From the NCBI GenBank assembly GCA_002255575.1, contig NCAT01000005.1, positions 1-64,000 of the forward strand: 64,000 nt of DNA, given 5' to 3'. The stretch is from Acidocella sp. 20-57-95 (GTDB lineage Bacteria; Pseudomonadota; Alphaproteobacteria; Acetobacterales; Acetobacteraceae). The notes beneath the pieces are model-generated. The model was not told the DNA's origin. It did no database searches and worked only from the letters and a program-made list of their open reading frames with translations. Positions 16,229 to 25,702 of this stretch are shown here, piece by piece (the stretch's first letter is position 1; each line of letters opens with the position of its first letter). The position numbers and the translations under genes are program-made.

Positions 16229-17622
16229 TTCTTTTTTGGCTCGAATCGGTAAGGGCTGGCGCTGGTCGTGCCGGTATCGAGTGTTAGCCGGTGCGCGATC
16301 GGCGGGAAGGCGCGGGAGCGGCAGTCCTGCCGGTCACATAGCCGGCACGATAGCCCGATCCCGACCGCCGCCGTTTCGATATCGATGCCATCGGCATAAA
16401 CCAACTCGCGCGCGTGGCTTACATCGCAGCCCATCGCCACAACGCGCACCGGGGCAGGCTCGCCCCAATGGGCCGGGCGGCTAGTGACCGCGCGTGCGAA
16501 GCATAGGAATGTCTCGCCATCAGGTAGTTGGGCAATTTGCACGCGGGTGGTGCCGGGGGTGGCAAAGGCCGAATGCACAATCCAGCGCGGGCAGGTGCCG
16601 CCAAAGCGCATGAAGGGAAAGCCAGACGCCGAAAACCGCTTGCTCACATTGCCGGCCGGGTCCACCCGCAGGAAGAAAAACGGCACCCCGCGGGCCCCAT
16701 TGCGTTGCAAAGTTGAAAGACGATGGCAGGCTTGTTCGTAACTCACCCCGAACCGGGCGGCGATCGCATCGACATCATAACGCACTTCCTGCGCGGTATT
16801 CAGGGCGGCTTGGTACGGCATTAAAATCGCACCGGCGATATAGTTCAGCAGGCCAATCCGCAAAAGTTCTGCAGCATCGCGCGAGGTTGGGGCGGCATCT
16901 TTTACCAGCGCATCGACTTGTTCGCGGCATTCCAGCAACGCCAATTGAAACGCCATCTGAAAGCCACGGCTCTCGCGCGGCAAAGCTTCGGACAGGGTCA
17001 GAAGTCTTGCCTTGGCATCGAAAATCCGCAACGCGCCCGGCAAGGGTTTTACGCTCACCACCAGTCCGTGGTCGCGCCGCAAGCGTTCGGCCAACGCATG
17101 GTTGGTGCCGATCACCTCCGCGTTCAGGCTGGCCGTGATTGCCTCGGCGGTGGTTTCAAGGACAGGGAAATGGTTGGCGTGCTCGTGAAAGAAATCCCGC
17201 ACCTCCTCATTCGGCAGCAAAATTTTGCGGCCAGATGGCAAGGTGATGCCGTTGGAATCCTCACGTGCCCCGGCCCAGGCGCGGTGCAGCGCCAAAATGG
17301 CCCGCACGCCATTCGGGGCGGAGGCAGCCAATGCCTGAATTTCAGCTTCAGGCACAGGGTCTGCGCCCAATAACGGGTCGCCGAATACTTCCCGCAAGCC
17401 CACCTCAAACTGGCGCTCCTGCACGCCGGAGAGGGAGGCGAGGTCCACCTTCAGAATATCGGTGAGCTTGAAGAGCAAGCTGGCGGTAACACCGCGCTGG
17501 TCATGCTCGACGAGATTAAGGTAACTGGTTGAAATGCCGAGCTTTTGGGCGAGCCCTTGTTGGGAATAGCCTTGCTCCATGCGCAGCCGGCGGATGGTTT
17601 TGCCGATGATCGTCTTTGACAT
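16225..17622 (-). CDS. XRE-family regulator of the ScfR/PrpR (RamB-like) type
   Basis: A 465-aa regulator. Residues ~8-65 form a helix-turn-helix of the XRE class (GYSQQGLAQKLGISTSYLN). The middle is the ImmA/IrrE-like domain but lacks a clear HExxH. The C-terminal domain ends with the cysteine-rich GLSCRLCDRQDCRSRAFPP characteristic of short-chain fatty acyl-CoA responsive regulators. Family members control propionyl-CoA, acetyl-CoA or glyoxylate metabolism; no such genes lie next to it here. Divergent from the 76-aa protein gene, with a 150-bp intergenic region. Confidence 0.88.
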   Translation of the reverse strand: MSKTIIGKTIRRLRMEQGYSQQGLAQKLGISTSYLNLVEHDQRGVTASLLFKLTDILKVDLASLSGVQERQFEVGLREVFGDPLLGADPVPEAEIQALAASAPNGVRAILALHRAWAGAREDSNGITLPSGRKILLPNEEVRDFFHEHANHFPVLETTAEAITASLNAEVIGTNHALAERLRRDHGLVVSVKPLPGALRIFDAKARLLTLSEALPRESRGFQMAFQLALLECREQVDALVKDAAPTSRDAAELLRIGLLNYIAGAILMPYQAALNTAQEVRYDVDAIAARFGVSYEQACHRLSTLQRNGARGVPFFFLRVDPAGNVSKRFSASGFPFMRFGGTCPRWIVHSAFATPGTTRVQIAQLPDGETFLCFARAVTSRPAHWGEPAPVRVVAMGCDVSHARELVYADGIDIETAAVGIGLSCRLCDRQDCRSRAFPPIAHRLTLDTGTTSASPYRFEPKKN

Positions 17623-17772
17623 GATTTACAAATAGCAAAGTTTTACAGTCAAGTCATCTACTGATTTCGGTAAAATGGCAGGTTATGGGGCTATTTAGCG
17701 CGTGACATGCGCGGTCTTTATGTAAATAATTCACTCATCGGCACACCGCCATCGTTTAAAGGAATTGAGATC

Positions 17773-18003
17773 ATGTTGAACCGCATCACCAAAATCACCG
17801 CGCCGGAAGGTCTCTCGAACATCATGGACCGTGATGACGGCCTGGTGCATGACCATTCCTGGACCTCCTCTGAAGCGCCGCATGCTGGCCGCCGCCGCGC
17901 TGCCATGGCCCGCCAGGCCGCCGCCGCCCGCAACCAGCATCATGACCATGATGATGGTTTGGTGCACAGCCATTCATGGGCTGTGTCCTCACCGGAACGC
18001 TAA
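17773..18003 (+). CDS. 76-aa protein with duplicated DDGLVHxHSW motif
   Basis: Starts at ATG 17773 after AAAGGA. The 76 residues contain DDGLVHDHSW at 21-30 and DDGLVHSHSW at 60-69. They are separated by an Ala/Arg-rich helix and by HHDHD just before the second copy. The two copies differ by five synonymous codons and only one amino-acid change, which points to selection on the protein. No signal peptide or membrane segment is seen. The paired His/Asp/Trp motif could bind metal or be a recognition element. It has its own intrinsic terminator at 18076. Function unknown; a peptide substrate of a modifying enzyme is one option. Confidence 0.72.
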   Translation: MLNRITKITAPEGLSNIMDRDDGLVHDHSWTSSEAPHAGRRRAAMARQAAAARNQHHDHDDGLVHSHSWAVSSPER

Positions 18004-18075
18004 GTTTTACCGCCAAGCTCCCAGCAAGAACCACAAAAGCGTATAAGCGCTAACTTTTCAGGAAACGTTTGAAGC

Positions 18076-18110
18076 AACACCCTGGGTTGTACGGCCCAGG
18101 GTGTTTTTTT
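18076..18110 (+). terminator. intrinsic terminator
   Basis: A perfect 11-bp stem (AACACCCTGGG / CCCAGGGTGTT) with an 8-nt loop and a run of seven Ts, 75 nt after the 76-aa protein gene. It separates that gene from aat. Confidence 0.93.
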
Positions 18111-18183
18111 ATGTTGGCGCCGTATGCGCCGTGGCGAATTCAACGCTCGTCACCGACTCCGGCTTGGGTGTAAGCTTTGGAGT

Positions 18184-18864
18184 ATGTCAGCCCGGAACTT
18201 CGTCCTTACCGCCGACCTGCTGCTTCGGGCGTATCGGCTCGGTATGTTTCCGATGGCGGAATCGCGCGTCAGCCGGGCGCTGCATTGGCTGGATCCGGAA
18301 TATCGTGGCGTGCTGCCGCTCGGGCAGTTTCATTTTCCACGCAGCCTGATGAAAACGCTGCGCCGAGGGCAATTCACCGTCACCGCCAACGCGTCGTTTG
18401 CGGACACGATCGCCGCCTGTGCGGCGGCGCGGGCGAACCGGCCGGAGACCTGGATTAACCAGGAAATTGAACGGTTATTTATCGAACTGCATAATCTTGG
18501 TTTTGCGCACAGCATTGAAACTTGGTTGGATGGCAAGCTGGTGGGCGGCTTATATGGCGCCTGCTTGGGCGGCGCATTTTTTGGCGAAAGCATGTTTTCA
18601 GTTGCCACTGATGCCTCGAAAGCGGCCCTGGTGCATTTGGTGGCGCGGCTCCGGCTAGGCGGGTTTAAGTTGCTGGATACGCAATTCATCACGGCTCATC
18701 TCACCCGCTTTGGGGCGGTGGAAGTCCCACGGGATGATTACCATATAATGTTAGCTGAGGCGGTGGAAATTCCCGCCCGCTTTCCTGAGACCCCAGACCC
18801 GGCTGTGCTACAGGCGGAAATTAACGCGCTTTACGCCTATTCCAGAGAGGACAGCCCGCTTTGA
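18184..18864 (+). CDS. aat: leucyl/phenylalanyl-tRNA-protein transferase
   Basis: A 226-aa cytosolic enzyme that adds Leu or Phe from aminoacyl-tRNA to N-terminal Arg/Lys of proteins, making N-degrons for ClpAP. Diagnostic segments are GMFPMAESR, WLDPEYRGVLPL, ETWLDGKLVGGLYG, FGESMFSVATDASK and LDTQFITAHL. Start chosen at MSARNFVLTADLLL by family alignment; the GGAG upstream is unusually close to this ATG, and an ATG 20 codons earlier is also open. The stop overlaps the TTG of the next gene (TTGA). Confidence 0.93.
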   Translation: MSARNFVLTADLLLRAYRLGMFPMAESRVSRALHWLDPEYRGVLPLGQFHFPRSLMKTLRRGQFTVTANASFADTIAACAAARANRPETWINQEIERLFIELHNLGFAHSIETWLDGKLVGGLYGACLGGAFFGESMFSVATDASKAALVHLVARLRLGGFKLLDTQFITAHLTRFGAVEVPRDDYHIMLAEAVEIPARFPETPDPAVLQAEINALYAYSREDSPL

Positions 18865-19445
18865 AATTGCTTGCCACCGCTTTGCTGTTACTCGGTATTT
18901 CGCCCGCGTTTGCCGATGCCCCGCCGCCTTACTTGCCAACGCGCGATGTGGTGGTGAGCTATCAGGTGGCTACACCAGGCCGCCCACCGGTGAATTACCA
19001 GCTAGCCTACGATGCCGGCAGCCAGCAGGCGCGGATTGATGACCCAGCGCATGGCAATTACTTTCTGGTGAACTTACCGGCGGGGTCAGCCCAGATGGTG
19101 GCACCAGCGTTCCACGCGATTGTGGCGGCACCGGATCTCTCGGCGCTGACCGGGCAATTGAACAGCCTCAACCAGGCGCGCTTCACGCCGCTGGGGCCGG
19201 GTGAGTATGCCGGTTTGGCGTGCCAGAAATATTTGATTCTGTCGGATCAAGGGTCAGGTACCGCCTGCCTCACGCCAGATGGTGTGACGCTGCATTTCAG
19301 TGGCCATAATGCGCGGGGCACGGCAGAAGTAACAGCGATGAATGTGGCCTATCAGCATAATGAGTCGGCGACGTTTGCCATACCCCCTGGGTATTCCAAA
19401 ATCATGCTGCCGCCGGGTGCCTTGGCGCAGTTGCTCGGCCAATAG
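18861..19445 (+). CDS. exported protein of unknown function
   Basis: A 194-aa protein starting at TTG, overlapping the aat stop. Residues 1-18 form a Sec signal peptide (KLLATALLLLGISPAFA, cleaved after AFA). The mature part is beta-rich, with patterns such as VVVSYQVATPGRPPVNYQLAY and YAGLACQKYLIL, resembling uncharacterised periplasmic proteins that measure or bind small ligands. Two cysteines (in LACQKY and TACLTP) could form a disulfide. Translational coupling to aat looks incidental; no functional link is evident. Confidence 0.75.
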   Translation: MKLLATALLLLGISPAFADAPPPYLPTRDVVVSYQVATPGRPPVNYQLAYDAGSQQARIDDPAHGNYFLVNLPAGSAQMVAPAFHAIVAAPDLSALTGQLNSLNQARFTPLGPGEYAGLACQKYLILSDQGSGTACLTPDGVTLHFSGHNARGTAEVTAMNVAYQHNESATFAIPPGYSKIMLPPGALAQLLGQ

Positions 19446-19509
19446 CGGCATAGCTGCCAGCGAAAAACCGGCTATTGGTTTGGCGCGGCTCACCCTAATG
19501 GTCTTATAA

Positions 19510-20904
19510 ATGTCTCAGACCGCGACGCTTGCAGCGACCCCGCATGATGGCCTGTTTGGCGCCGCCCGCAACAAGGCGATGTTCGCGGTGGCCATGTCTG
19601 TGCTGCTCTCAGTGCTGGATTATGCGATTGTGAATGTGGCTCTGCCTAGCATTGCGCATGATATTCATACCACTGACTCGGCGGCGATCTGGGTGGTGAA
19701 TGCCTACCAGTTGGCAAGTGTGATTTCCCTGCTGCCGCTGGCCGCCATGGGGGACCGGGTTGGCCATGCCCGCATGTGCCGCATTGGGTTGATGCTGTTT
19801 GTGGTGGCATCGGTTCTATGCGCCATGTCCAAAACCTTGCCGGAGCTGGCGGCCGCGCGCGGCCTGCAAGGCTTTGGCGGTGCGTGCATTATGAGCGTGA
19901 ATGCGGCTTTGGTGCGGTTTATCTACCCCGCAAAAATTCTCGGCCGCGGCATTGCGCTGAATGGCATGGTGGTGGCGGCTGGTGTGGCGCTGGGGCCGAC
20001 CGTGGCAGCCGGGGTGCTTTCAGTCACCAACTGGCCTTGGTTGTTCCTGATTAATTTGCCGCTTGGCGGGGCGGCTTTGTATTTTGCCGTCACGGCGTTG
20101 CCAAAAACGCCCACCAACGGCGGGCGATTTGATTTTATCAGCGCGTTTTTGCTTGCCATCTCGTTCGGGTCACTGATTATCGGTGGTGATAGCTTTGCGC
20201 ACGCCTCCAGCCTGACCTTCTCTTTCAGCTTGCTCGCGGTGGGGGCGGTGAGCCTGGTGGTATTGGTGCAGCGCCAGCTTGGCCGGCCAGACCCGCTTTT
20301 GCCGGTTGACCTGCTCGCCAAGCTTGGCTTCACAACTGCCTTCCTTACCGGGTTTTTTGGCTTCGTGGCCTCCAATTTTTTTATTATCTCGATGCCATTT
20401 AATATGATGAACGTGCTGGGCCGCAGTGCGGTGGCGACCGGGCTGCTGATGACCCCCTGGCCGGTTGCGATTATGGCGGTTGGGCCGCTGGTGGGCCGTC
20501 TGACGGACCGTTATCCGGCCTCGCTCGTCACCACCTTCGGGCTCAGCCTCACCGCGTTTGGGTTTTTGCTGTTGCGGCTGATGCCGCCCAACCCGTCTGA
20601 CTTCGATATTGCCTGGCGGATTGCGGTGGCAGGCGCGGGGTTTGGGTTTTTCCAGCCGCCCAATAACAAAGCCATGATCACAACCGCACCCTTGCACCGG
20701 ACCGGTAGTGCCAGCGGCATGATCTCGGTCGCCAGGCTGCTGGGGCAGACGGTCGGTGGGATGCTGGTGGCGCTAACGCTCGGGCTGGTGGCGCATGGCG
20801 GGACCAATGCCTGCCTCGCTTTTGGGTCGATCACCGGGTTTTTCGCCGCCGCCGTCAGTGCCAGCCGGTTGCTCACAAGCAGTAAAATCCCCGCCAAAGA
20901 TTGA
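19510..20904 (+). CDS. MFS exporter, DHA2 (EmrB/QacA) family
   Basis: A 464-aa transporter with about 14 hydrophobic segments. The N-terminal signature LDYAIVNVALPSIAHDI and WVVNAYQLASVISLLPL match the DHA2 drug:H+ antiporter pattern, with motif A-like GDRVGHARM and motif C-like GVALGPTVAAGVL. Likely exports toxic organic compounds through the inner membrane; the substrate is not predictable. No TetR or MarR regulator is adjacent. Followed at 105 bp by rpmH. Confidence 0.9.
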   Translation: MSQTATLAATPHDGLFGAARNKAMFAVAMSVLLSVLDYAIVNVALPSIAHDIHTTDSAAIWVVNAYQLASVISLLPLAAMGDRVGHARMCRIGLMLFVVASVLCAMSKTLPELAAARGLQGFGGACIMSVNAALVRFIYPAKILGRGIALNGMVVAAGVALGPTVAAGVLSVTNWPWLFLINLPLGGAALYFAVTALPKTPTNGGRFDFISAFLLAISFGSLIIGGDSFAHASSLTFSFSLLAVGAVSLVVLVQRQLGRPDPLLPVDLLAKLGFTTAFLTGFFGFVASNFFIISMPFNMMNVLGRSAVATGLLMTPWPVAIMAVGPLVGRLTDRYPASLVTTFGLSLTAFGFLLLRLMPPNPSDFDIAWRIAVAGAGFGFFQPPNNKAMITTAPLHRTGSASGMISVARLLGQTVGGMLVALTLGLVAHGGTNACLAFGSITGFFAAAVSASRLLTSSKIPAKD

Positions 20905-21008
20905 CGGCAGGCCATCACCCCGCCTATATGCCGCTTCCCCAAGGCTGAACCCGCAAGGTTCGGCGCCAAATCTGTTTTTATCGCCTATTATTGCCGGAGT
21001 TTTTGATC

Positions 21009-21143
21009 GTGAAACGGACCTATCAACCTTCCAAACTTGTCCGCAAGCGCCGGCATGGTTTCCGCGCCCGTATGGCGACCGTTGGCGGCCGCAAGGTCAT
21101 TGCCAACCGCCGTGCCAAGGGCCGCGCTAAACTCTCCGCCTAA
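21009..21143 (+). CDS. rpmH: ribosomal protein bL34
   Basis: A 44-codon gene starting at [18 protein letters not shown], then [16 protein letters not shown] and a basic C-terminus ending KGRAKLSA. This is the standard bL34 sequence of the large ribosomal subunit. It heads the conserved rpmH-rnpA-yidD-yidC-yihA cluster, with rnpA 25 bp downstream. Confidence 0.97.
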   Translation: MKRTYQPSKLVRKRRHGFRARMATVGGRKVIANRRAKGRAKLSA

Positions 21144-21168
21144 TTTCTGCTCCCCCGAGGGCCTGAAC

Positions 21169-21513
21169 TTGGTTTCATTTGCCCCGCCGGTTACTTTCTC
21201 GCAGCGCGCTGATTTTCTGCGCATGGCCGCGCGTGGGCGGAAATTGGCACGGCCGGGCTTTGTGCTGCAGGCCGCGAAAGCCATTCCGGGTGTGCCGGTG
21301 AGAGTGGGCTACACCGCCACCAAGAAAATTGGCAATGCCGTGGTGCGTAACCGCGCCCGCCGCCGTTTGAAGGAGGCTGCCCGGTTGGCGCTGGGTGAGA
21401 TGCAAATCTCCGGCATGGAGTTTGTATTTATCTGTCGCCAGGACACCGGCCTGTTGCCATTCGCCACACTTTGCGAAAACCTTAAAACGGCCTTGGCGGA
21501 GGCGGCGAAATGA
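21169..21513 (+). CDS. rnpA: ribonuclease P protein component
   Basis: About 114 aa. It assists the RNase P RNA in 5' processing of tRNA precursors. The RNR motif region NAVVRNRARRRLKEAAR is present, as are the N-terminal FSQRADFLRMAARGRK and VGYTATKKIGNAV blocks. I start it at TTG 21169, eight bases after GAGG. A longer frame begins at 21037, but its first part overlaps rpmH and is not protein-like. Its last codons overlap the yidD start (ATGA). Confidence 0.93.
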   Translation: MVSFAPPVTFSQRADFLRMAARGRKLARPGFVLQAAKAIPGVPVRVGYTATKKIGNAVVRNRARRRLKEAARLALGEMQISGMEFVFICRQDTGLLPFATLCENLKTALAEAAK

Positions 21514-21746
21514 GCCCCGCTGCGCATGTTCTCTCCGGTGCTGTGCGGGTATATCAACTGACGCTGCGTCCGGTTATCGGCGCAAATTGCCGTTTTGCGC
21601 CCTCTTGCAGCGCCTATGCCCGCGAAGCCTTGGCCGTGCACGGGGCCCGCAAGGGGTCCTGGCTTGCTGTTAAGCGGATTTGTTCCTGTCATCCCTGGCA
21701 TCCGGGCGGTTATGACCCGGTGCCGCCCTCCACCTTGGAAACTTAA
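21510..21746 (+). CDS. yidD: membrane protein insertion efficiency factor
   Basis: A 78-aa protein with the family hallmarks CRFAPSCSAYA and CHPWHPGGYDPVP and an amphipathic N-terminal helix for peripheral binding to the inner membrane. YidD supports insertion by YidC, whose gene starts 5 bp downstream. Overlaps rnpA by four bases, so the four small genes are clearly one operon. Confidence 0.96.
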   Translation: MSPAAHVLSGAVRVYQLTLRPVIGANCRFAPSCSAYAREALAVHGARKGSWLAVKRICSCHPWHPGGYDPVPPSTLET

Positions 21747-21751
21747 ATACC

Positions 21752-23506
21752 ATGGACCAAAAGCGGCTTTTCACGACGATGGCGATTTCAGCAGCGATTT
21801 TGCTGATCTTCCAGGTGGTCCAGGAGAAATTCCTGCCGCACCCAACTCCCGCGCCTGCGGTGGTGGCCAGCTCTGGACAGCCGACGGCATCCGCCACCGC
21901 TCCGGCAGCGGCGGCGGGTATGCCCGGTGGTGGCGCCGCCAATGCCGCCGTGAGCGGACCGCGCCTGACCATCGACACGCCGAACATCAAAGGCAGCCTG
22001 TCTCTGACCGGTGCCGTGCTCGATGACGTGGAGCTGAAAGCCTACCACGAAACCACCGCCAAAGATTCACCGCTGGTGCAAATTCTCGGCCGCCGCGATA
22101 GCGACAAGCCATACTTCACCAAGTTTGGCTGGACCAACCCCGCCGGCAGCAATATTGCCGTGCCGACCGATGCCACCGTCTGGACCGCCTCTGCCGCGAC
22201 TTTAACGCCTGATGCGCCGGTCACGCTGAGCTGGGATAATGGCGCGGGTGTGACCTTCCAGGAAGTGTTGAGCGTGGATGATAAATTCATGTTCAGTGTC
22301 GCCCAGCGCGTGATCAATCACACCAACCAGCCGATCAGCCTGTATAATTGGGGGCTGGTGTCGCGCGGTTATTTGCCTGACGAGCAAAAGAGCATGATTT
22401 TGTACGATGGTCCGCTTGGCGTCATCAATGGCACGCTCAAGCAGATTTCGTATGGCTCTACCAAATCAGATGGCTTGCGCAGCCCAGATCACAGCGCCTT
22501 CTCCGACACGGGTACTGGTGGCTGGCTTGGTATCACCGATAAATACTGGCTCACCGCCCTGGTGCCGGATTCGAAATCCACCGTGATTGGTTCGGTCCGC
22601 TACATGCCGACCGCTGTCAAAGATGTTTATGACTACCAGACCGATTTTATTTCCAGCGCGCCCGAAACCATCGCGCCTGGTGCGACATCGAATGACGAGA
22701 TGCATCTCTTCACAGGTGCCAAGGTAGTGAAAACGCTCGACGCCTATGCCGCCCAGTATAATATTCCTGAGTTCGACCATGCGGTGGATTTTGGGCATCT
22801 GTATCTCATTACCAAGCCGATCTTTTTCTGCCTGGATTGGCTGAACGGCCAGATTGGTAATTTTGGTCTGGCGATTTTGGCGTTCACGGTGGGTGTGAAG
22901 GCGCTGTTCTTCCCCCTGGCGAGCTATTCCTATCGCTCGATGGCAAAAATGAAGGCCGCAGCCCCGAAGATTAAAGCCCTGAAAGAGCTTTACAAGGACG
23001 ACAACACCAAAATTCAGCAAGAAACCATGGCTTTGTACAAGGCCGAAAAGATCAACCCGGCCTCAGGTTGTTTACCGATGCTGGTGCAGATCCCGGTTTT
23101 CTTTGCGCTCTATAAGGTGATTTATACCACCATCGAAATGCGCCAAGCGCCGTTCTATGGCTGGATTCACGATCTTTCGGTGCCGGACCCGACGACCATT
23201 TTCAATCTCTTTGGGTTGCTCCCGTTCGACCCGACCGTGATCTCGCCTTATCTCGGCTTGGGGGCGCTGCCGATCATCATGGGCTTCACCATGTATTTGC
23301 AGCAGAAATTAAACCCCACCCCGCCTGACCCCGTGCAGGCCCGCATGTTCCAGTTCATGCCAATTATTTTCACCTTCATGCTGGCGCGTTTTCCGGCCGG
23401 GCTGGTGCTGTACTGGACCTGGAACAATCTTCTCTCAGTAGGACAACAATGGCTGATCATGCGCCAAGCGGCACCGAAGACGAAACCGGCGCTGGCGAAG
23501 AGCTAG
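21752..23506 (+). CDS. yidC: membrane protein insertase
   Basis: A 584-aa insertase that folds and inserts inner-membrane proteins with or without SecYEG. It has an N-terminal transmembrane segment (residues ~6-23), an Ala/Pro-rich linker, a large periplasmic beta-domain (~70-345), then the conserved five-helix core including GCLPMLVQIPVFFALYKVI and the final ARFPAGLVLYWTWNNLLS. The proteobacterial long form is thus complete. The 3' end overlaps yihA by 58 bases. Confidence 0.97.
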   Translation: MDQKRLFTTMAISAAILLIFQVVQEKFLPHPTPAPAVVASSGQPTASATAPAAAAGMPGGGAANAAVSGPRLTIDTPNIKGSLSLTGAVLDDVELKAYHETTAKDSPLVQILGRRDSDKPYFTKFGWTNPAGSNIAVPTDATVWTASAATLTPDAPVTLSWDNGAGVTFQEVLSVDDKFMFSVAQRVINHTNQPISLYNWGLVSRGYLPDEQKSMILYDGPLGVINGTLKQISYGSTKSDGLRSPDHSAFSDTGTGGWLGITDKYWLTALVPDSKSTVIGSVRYMPTAVKDVYDYQTDFISSAPETIAPGATSNDEMHLFTGAKVVKTLDAYAAQYNIPEFDHAVDFGHLYLITKPIFFCLDWLNGQIGNFGLAILAFTVGVKALFFPLASYSYRSMAKMKAAAPKIKALKELYKDDNTKIQQETMALYKAEKINPASGCLPMLVQIPVFFALYKVIYTTIEMRQAPFYGWIHDLSVPDPTTIFNLFGLLPFDPTVISPYLGLGALPIIMGFTMYLQQKLNPTPPDPVQARMFQFMPIIFTFMLARFPAGLVLYWTWNNLLSVGQQWLIMRQAAPKTKPALAKS

Positions 23507-24159
23507 CGCACCAATTTGCGCCGCAGGCATTCACCGCTGAGCAGCTGGAATCCGGGCGCAAATTATTCGCGGGCGCCTGCGATTTTTTCTATGCAGCGCA
23601 GGCTTTGGACCATTTGCCAGAGCCCCGCGGTATTGAGGTCGCCTTTGCGGGACGCTCCAATGTTGGCAAATCCTCGCTGCTGAATGCGCTGACCGGGCGG
23701 CATGCGCTGGCCCGCGTCTCGCACCAGCCGGGGCGAACCCGGCAGTTGAATTTCTTTCAGTTGGAAGCGGCACCCATCGTGCTGGTGGATATGCCGGGCT
23801 ATGGCTACGCCGAAGCACCAAAAGCGATCAAGCGGGACTGGCAGGGGCTGATGCTGGATTATCTGCGTGGCCGGCCAAATTTGCGCCGGGTTTTACTGCT
23901 GTTGGATGCGCGGATCGAGCTTAAAAAAGCCGATGAAACCGTGATGGAATTACTGGACCAGTCAGCGGTCGCGTTTCAGATCATCCTGACCAAAGCAGAT
24001 TCCGTGAAGCCGGCAGCTCTGGCCCGCAAGCAGGATGCCATCCGCGCCCTTGCCGGTGAACACCCCGCCGCCTTAAACGAGATTATCACAACCAGCAGCG
24101 CCACCGGCTTTGGTATGGATGAGCTGCGCGCCCAAATTGCTTCATTCGCGAAGGATTGA
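23449..24159 (+). CDS. yihA: ribosome biogenesis GTPase YihA/YsxC (EngB)
   Basis: A 236-aa GTPase required for large-subunit assembly. G1 is [12 protein letters not shown]3 [11 protein letters not shown] and G4 LTKAD, followed by [12 protein letters not shown]. The first ~50 residues overlap yidC in another frame and are low in family similarity; later starts are possible, but ATG 23449 has an upstream AGGA. Its stop abuts argB. Confidence 0.95.
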   Translation: MADHAPSGTEDETGAGEELAHQFAPQAFTAEQLESGRKLFAGACDFFYAAQALDHLPEPRGIEVAFAGRSNVGKSSLLNALTGRHALARVSHQPGRTRQLNFFQLEAAPIVLVDMPGYGYAEAPKAIKRDWQGLMLDYLRGRPNLRRVLLLLDARIELKKADETVMELLDQSAVAFQIILTKADSVKPAALARKQDAIRALAGEHPAALNEIITTSSATGFGMDELRAQIASFAKD

Positions 24160-24161
24160 TC

Positions 24162-25058
24162 ATGGACCAGGTCACCATGGAAAAAGCTGCTGAACAGGCG
24201 CAAATCGTCGCGCGTGTGCTGCCTTACCTACGCCGCTACGCGGGCGCGACGATTGTGGTGAAATATGGTGGCCACGCGATGGAAGAAGGCCATCTGGCCT
24301 CGCAATTTGGCAACGACATCGCGCTGCTCAAGCAAGTGGGGATTAACCCGGTGATTGTGCATGGCGGTGGGCCGCAGATTAATGCCATGCTCTCGCGCCT
24401 TGAGATAAAATCCAGCTTCGTGGACGGGCTGCGCATTACAGATGCCGCGATGGTTGAGGTGGTGGAAATGGTGCTTTCGGGTACTGTGAATAAGCAAGTG
24501 GCGGGCTTGATCAACCGTGCGGGCGCTTTGGCGGTGGGCATTTCCGGTAAGGATGGCGGGTTGATCCGGGCGCGCAAACTCTCGCGCACCAAGCGCGACC
24601 CTGGTTCCAACATCGAGAGCGTGCTCGACTTAGGGTTCGTGGGTGAGCCCGCGCATATCGACACGCGCGTGATCCACGCGCTGACCGGCGCGGGGCTGAT
24701 CCCGGTAATTGCGCCGGTGGGCGTGGGTGAAGACGGCCAGACCTATAACATCAATGCTGACACCGCCGCCGGCGCCATCGCCGGTGCCCTGAATGCCAAC
24801 CGGCTATTGATGCTCACCGACGTGCCGGGCGTGCTGGATGGCCAAAAAAACCTGCTGCCGGATTTATCCCTTGCGGACATTAACCGCCTGATTGAAGACG
24901 GCACCATCTCTGGCGGCATGATCCCGAAAGTGCTCACCTGCATCGAAGCGGTGACGCAGGGCGTAAAGGGTGCCACAATTCTGGATGGCCGCGTGCCCCA
25001 CGCGTTGCTGCTGGAATTGTTCACCGAGGGTGGGATTGGGACGCTGATACATAAGTAG
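24162..25058 (+). CDS. argB: acetylglutamate kinase
   Basis: A 298-aa amino-acid kinase that phosphorylates N-acetyl-L-glutamate in arginine synthesis. Conserved segments are [11 protein letters not shown] with the catalytic lysine, [43 protein letters not shown] and [11 protein letters not shown] start it at ATG 24162, with AAGGA six bases upstream; a TTG two codons earlier overlaps the yihA stop. Linkage of argB to the yidC-yihA block is common in this part of the alphaproteobacteria. Confidence 0.97.
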   Translation: MDQVTMEKAAEQAQIVARVLPYLRRYAGATIVVKYGGHAMEEGHLASQFGNDIALLKQVGINPVIVHGGGPQINAMLSRLEIKSSFVDGLRITDAAMVEVVEMVLSGTVNKQVAGLINRAGALAVGISGKDGGLIRARKLSRTKRDPGSNIESVLDLGFVGEPAHIDTRVIHALTGAGLIPVIAPVGVGEDGQTYNINADTAAGAIAGALNANRLLMLTDVPGVLDGQKNLLPDLSLADINRLIEDGTISGGMIPKVLTCIEAVTQGVKGATILDGRVPHALLLELFTEGGIGTLIHK

Positions 25059-25097
25059 CCCGTCATGCCTGCCTGATAAAAATAACCGGAGGCGAAT

Positions 25098-25673
25098 TTG
25101 CTCTACCTCATCCTCGGCCTGTTCCTGTTTCTCAGCGTGCACAGTTTTTCGATGTTCCGTGGGTATCGGGCGGCGGTGATCGGGCGGCTGGGGATTGGGT
25201 TTTATAAGGTCTCCTACGCTGCCAAGGCCGCCATTGGGCTGGTTTTGATTATCTATGGCTTCCACTGCTACCGCCAAGCCGGCGAGATTCTTATCTGGGC
25301 GCCCCCCAGCTGGCTGCATTACGTCACGCTGGTGCTGATGTGGTGTGCGGTTGTGTCGCTATTTGCGGTGAACAAGGCGCCGGGCCGAATTGCTGGCTGG
25401 CTGCACCACCCAATGGTGACGGCGGTGAAATTCTGGGCGCTCGCGCACTTACTCTCGAACGGCGACCTCGGCGGCATTATTTTATTCGGCAGCTTCCTCG
25501 CCTGGGCGGTGATTGACCGGATTTCTTTGAAAAAGCGCGGTGACCGTGGGGCAGCTTCGCAACCAAAATTCACCCAGGCGGATGGGCAGGCGGTGGCACT
25601 TGGTAGTGCCATCTTCCTTGTGATTATTTTCCTGCACCCGTATTTATTCGGGGTTTCCGCCTTTAACTGGTAG
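25098..25673 (+). CDS. NnrU-family membrane protein
   Basis: A 191-aa protein with about five transmembrane helices and the family pattern HPMVTAVKFWALAHLLSNGD, followed by GSFLAWAVIDRISLKKR. Start TTG at 25098, with GGAGG five bases upstream. NnrU was named in denitrifiers, but most relatives sit outside nitrogen-oxide loci and have no proven function. No denitrification genes are nearby, so the name reflects the family only. Confidence 0.88.
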   Translation: MLYLILGLFLFLSVHSFSMFRGYRAAVIGRLGIGFYKVSYAAKAAIGLVLIIYGFHCYRQAGEILIWAPPSWLHYVTLVLMWCAVVSLFAVNKAPGRIAGWLHHPMVTAVKFWALAHLLSNGDLGGIILFGSFLAWAVIDRISLKKRGDRGAASQPKFTQADGQAVALGSAIFLVIIFLHPYLFGVSAFNW

Positions 25674-25702
25674 TTAGATTATGCTGCGCAACGCCACCGG
25701 GC

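Noticed and set aside
17718..18034. Minus-strand frames opposite the 76-aa protein
   Set aside because: The synonymous substitution pattern between the two motif copies supports the plus-strand frame.
21037..21168. Longer RnpA start
   Set aside because: This part overlaps rpmH in another frame and lacks similarity; TTG 21169 has a properly spaced GAGG.
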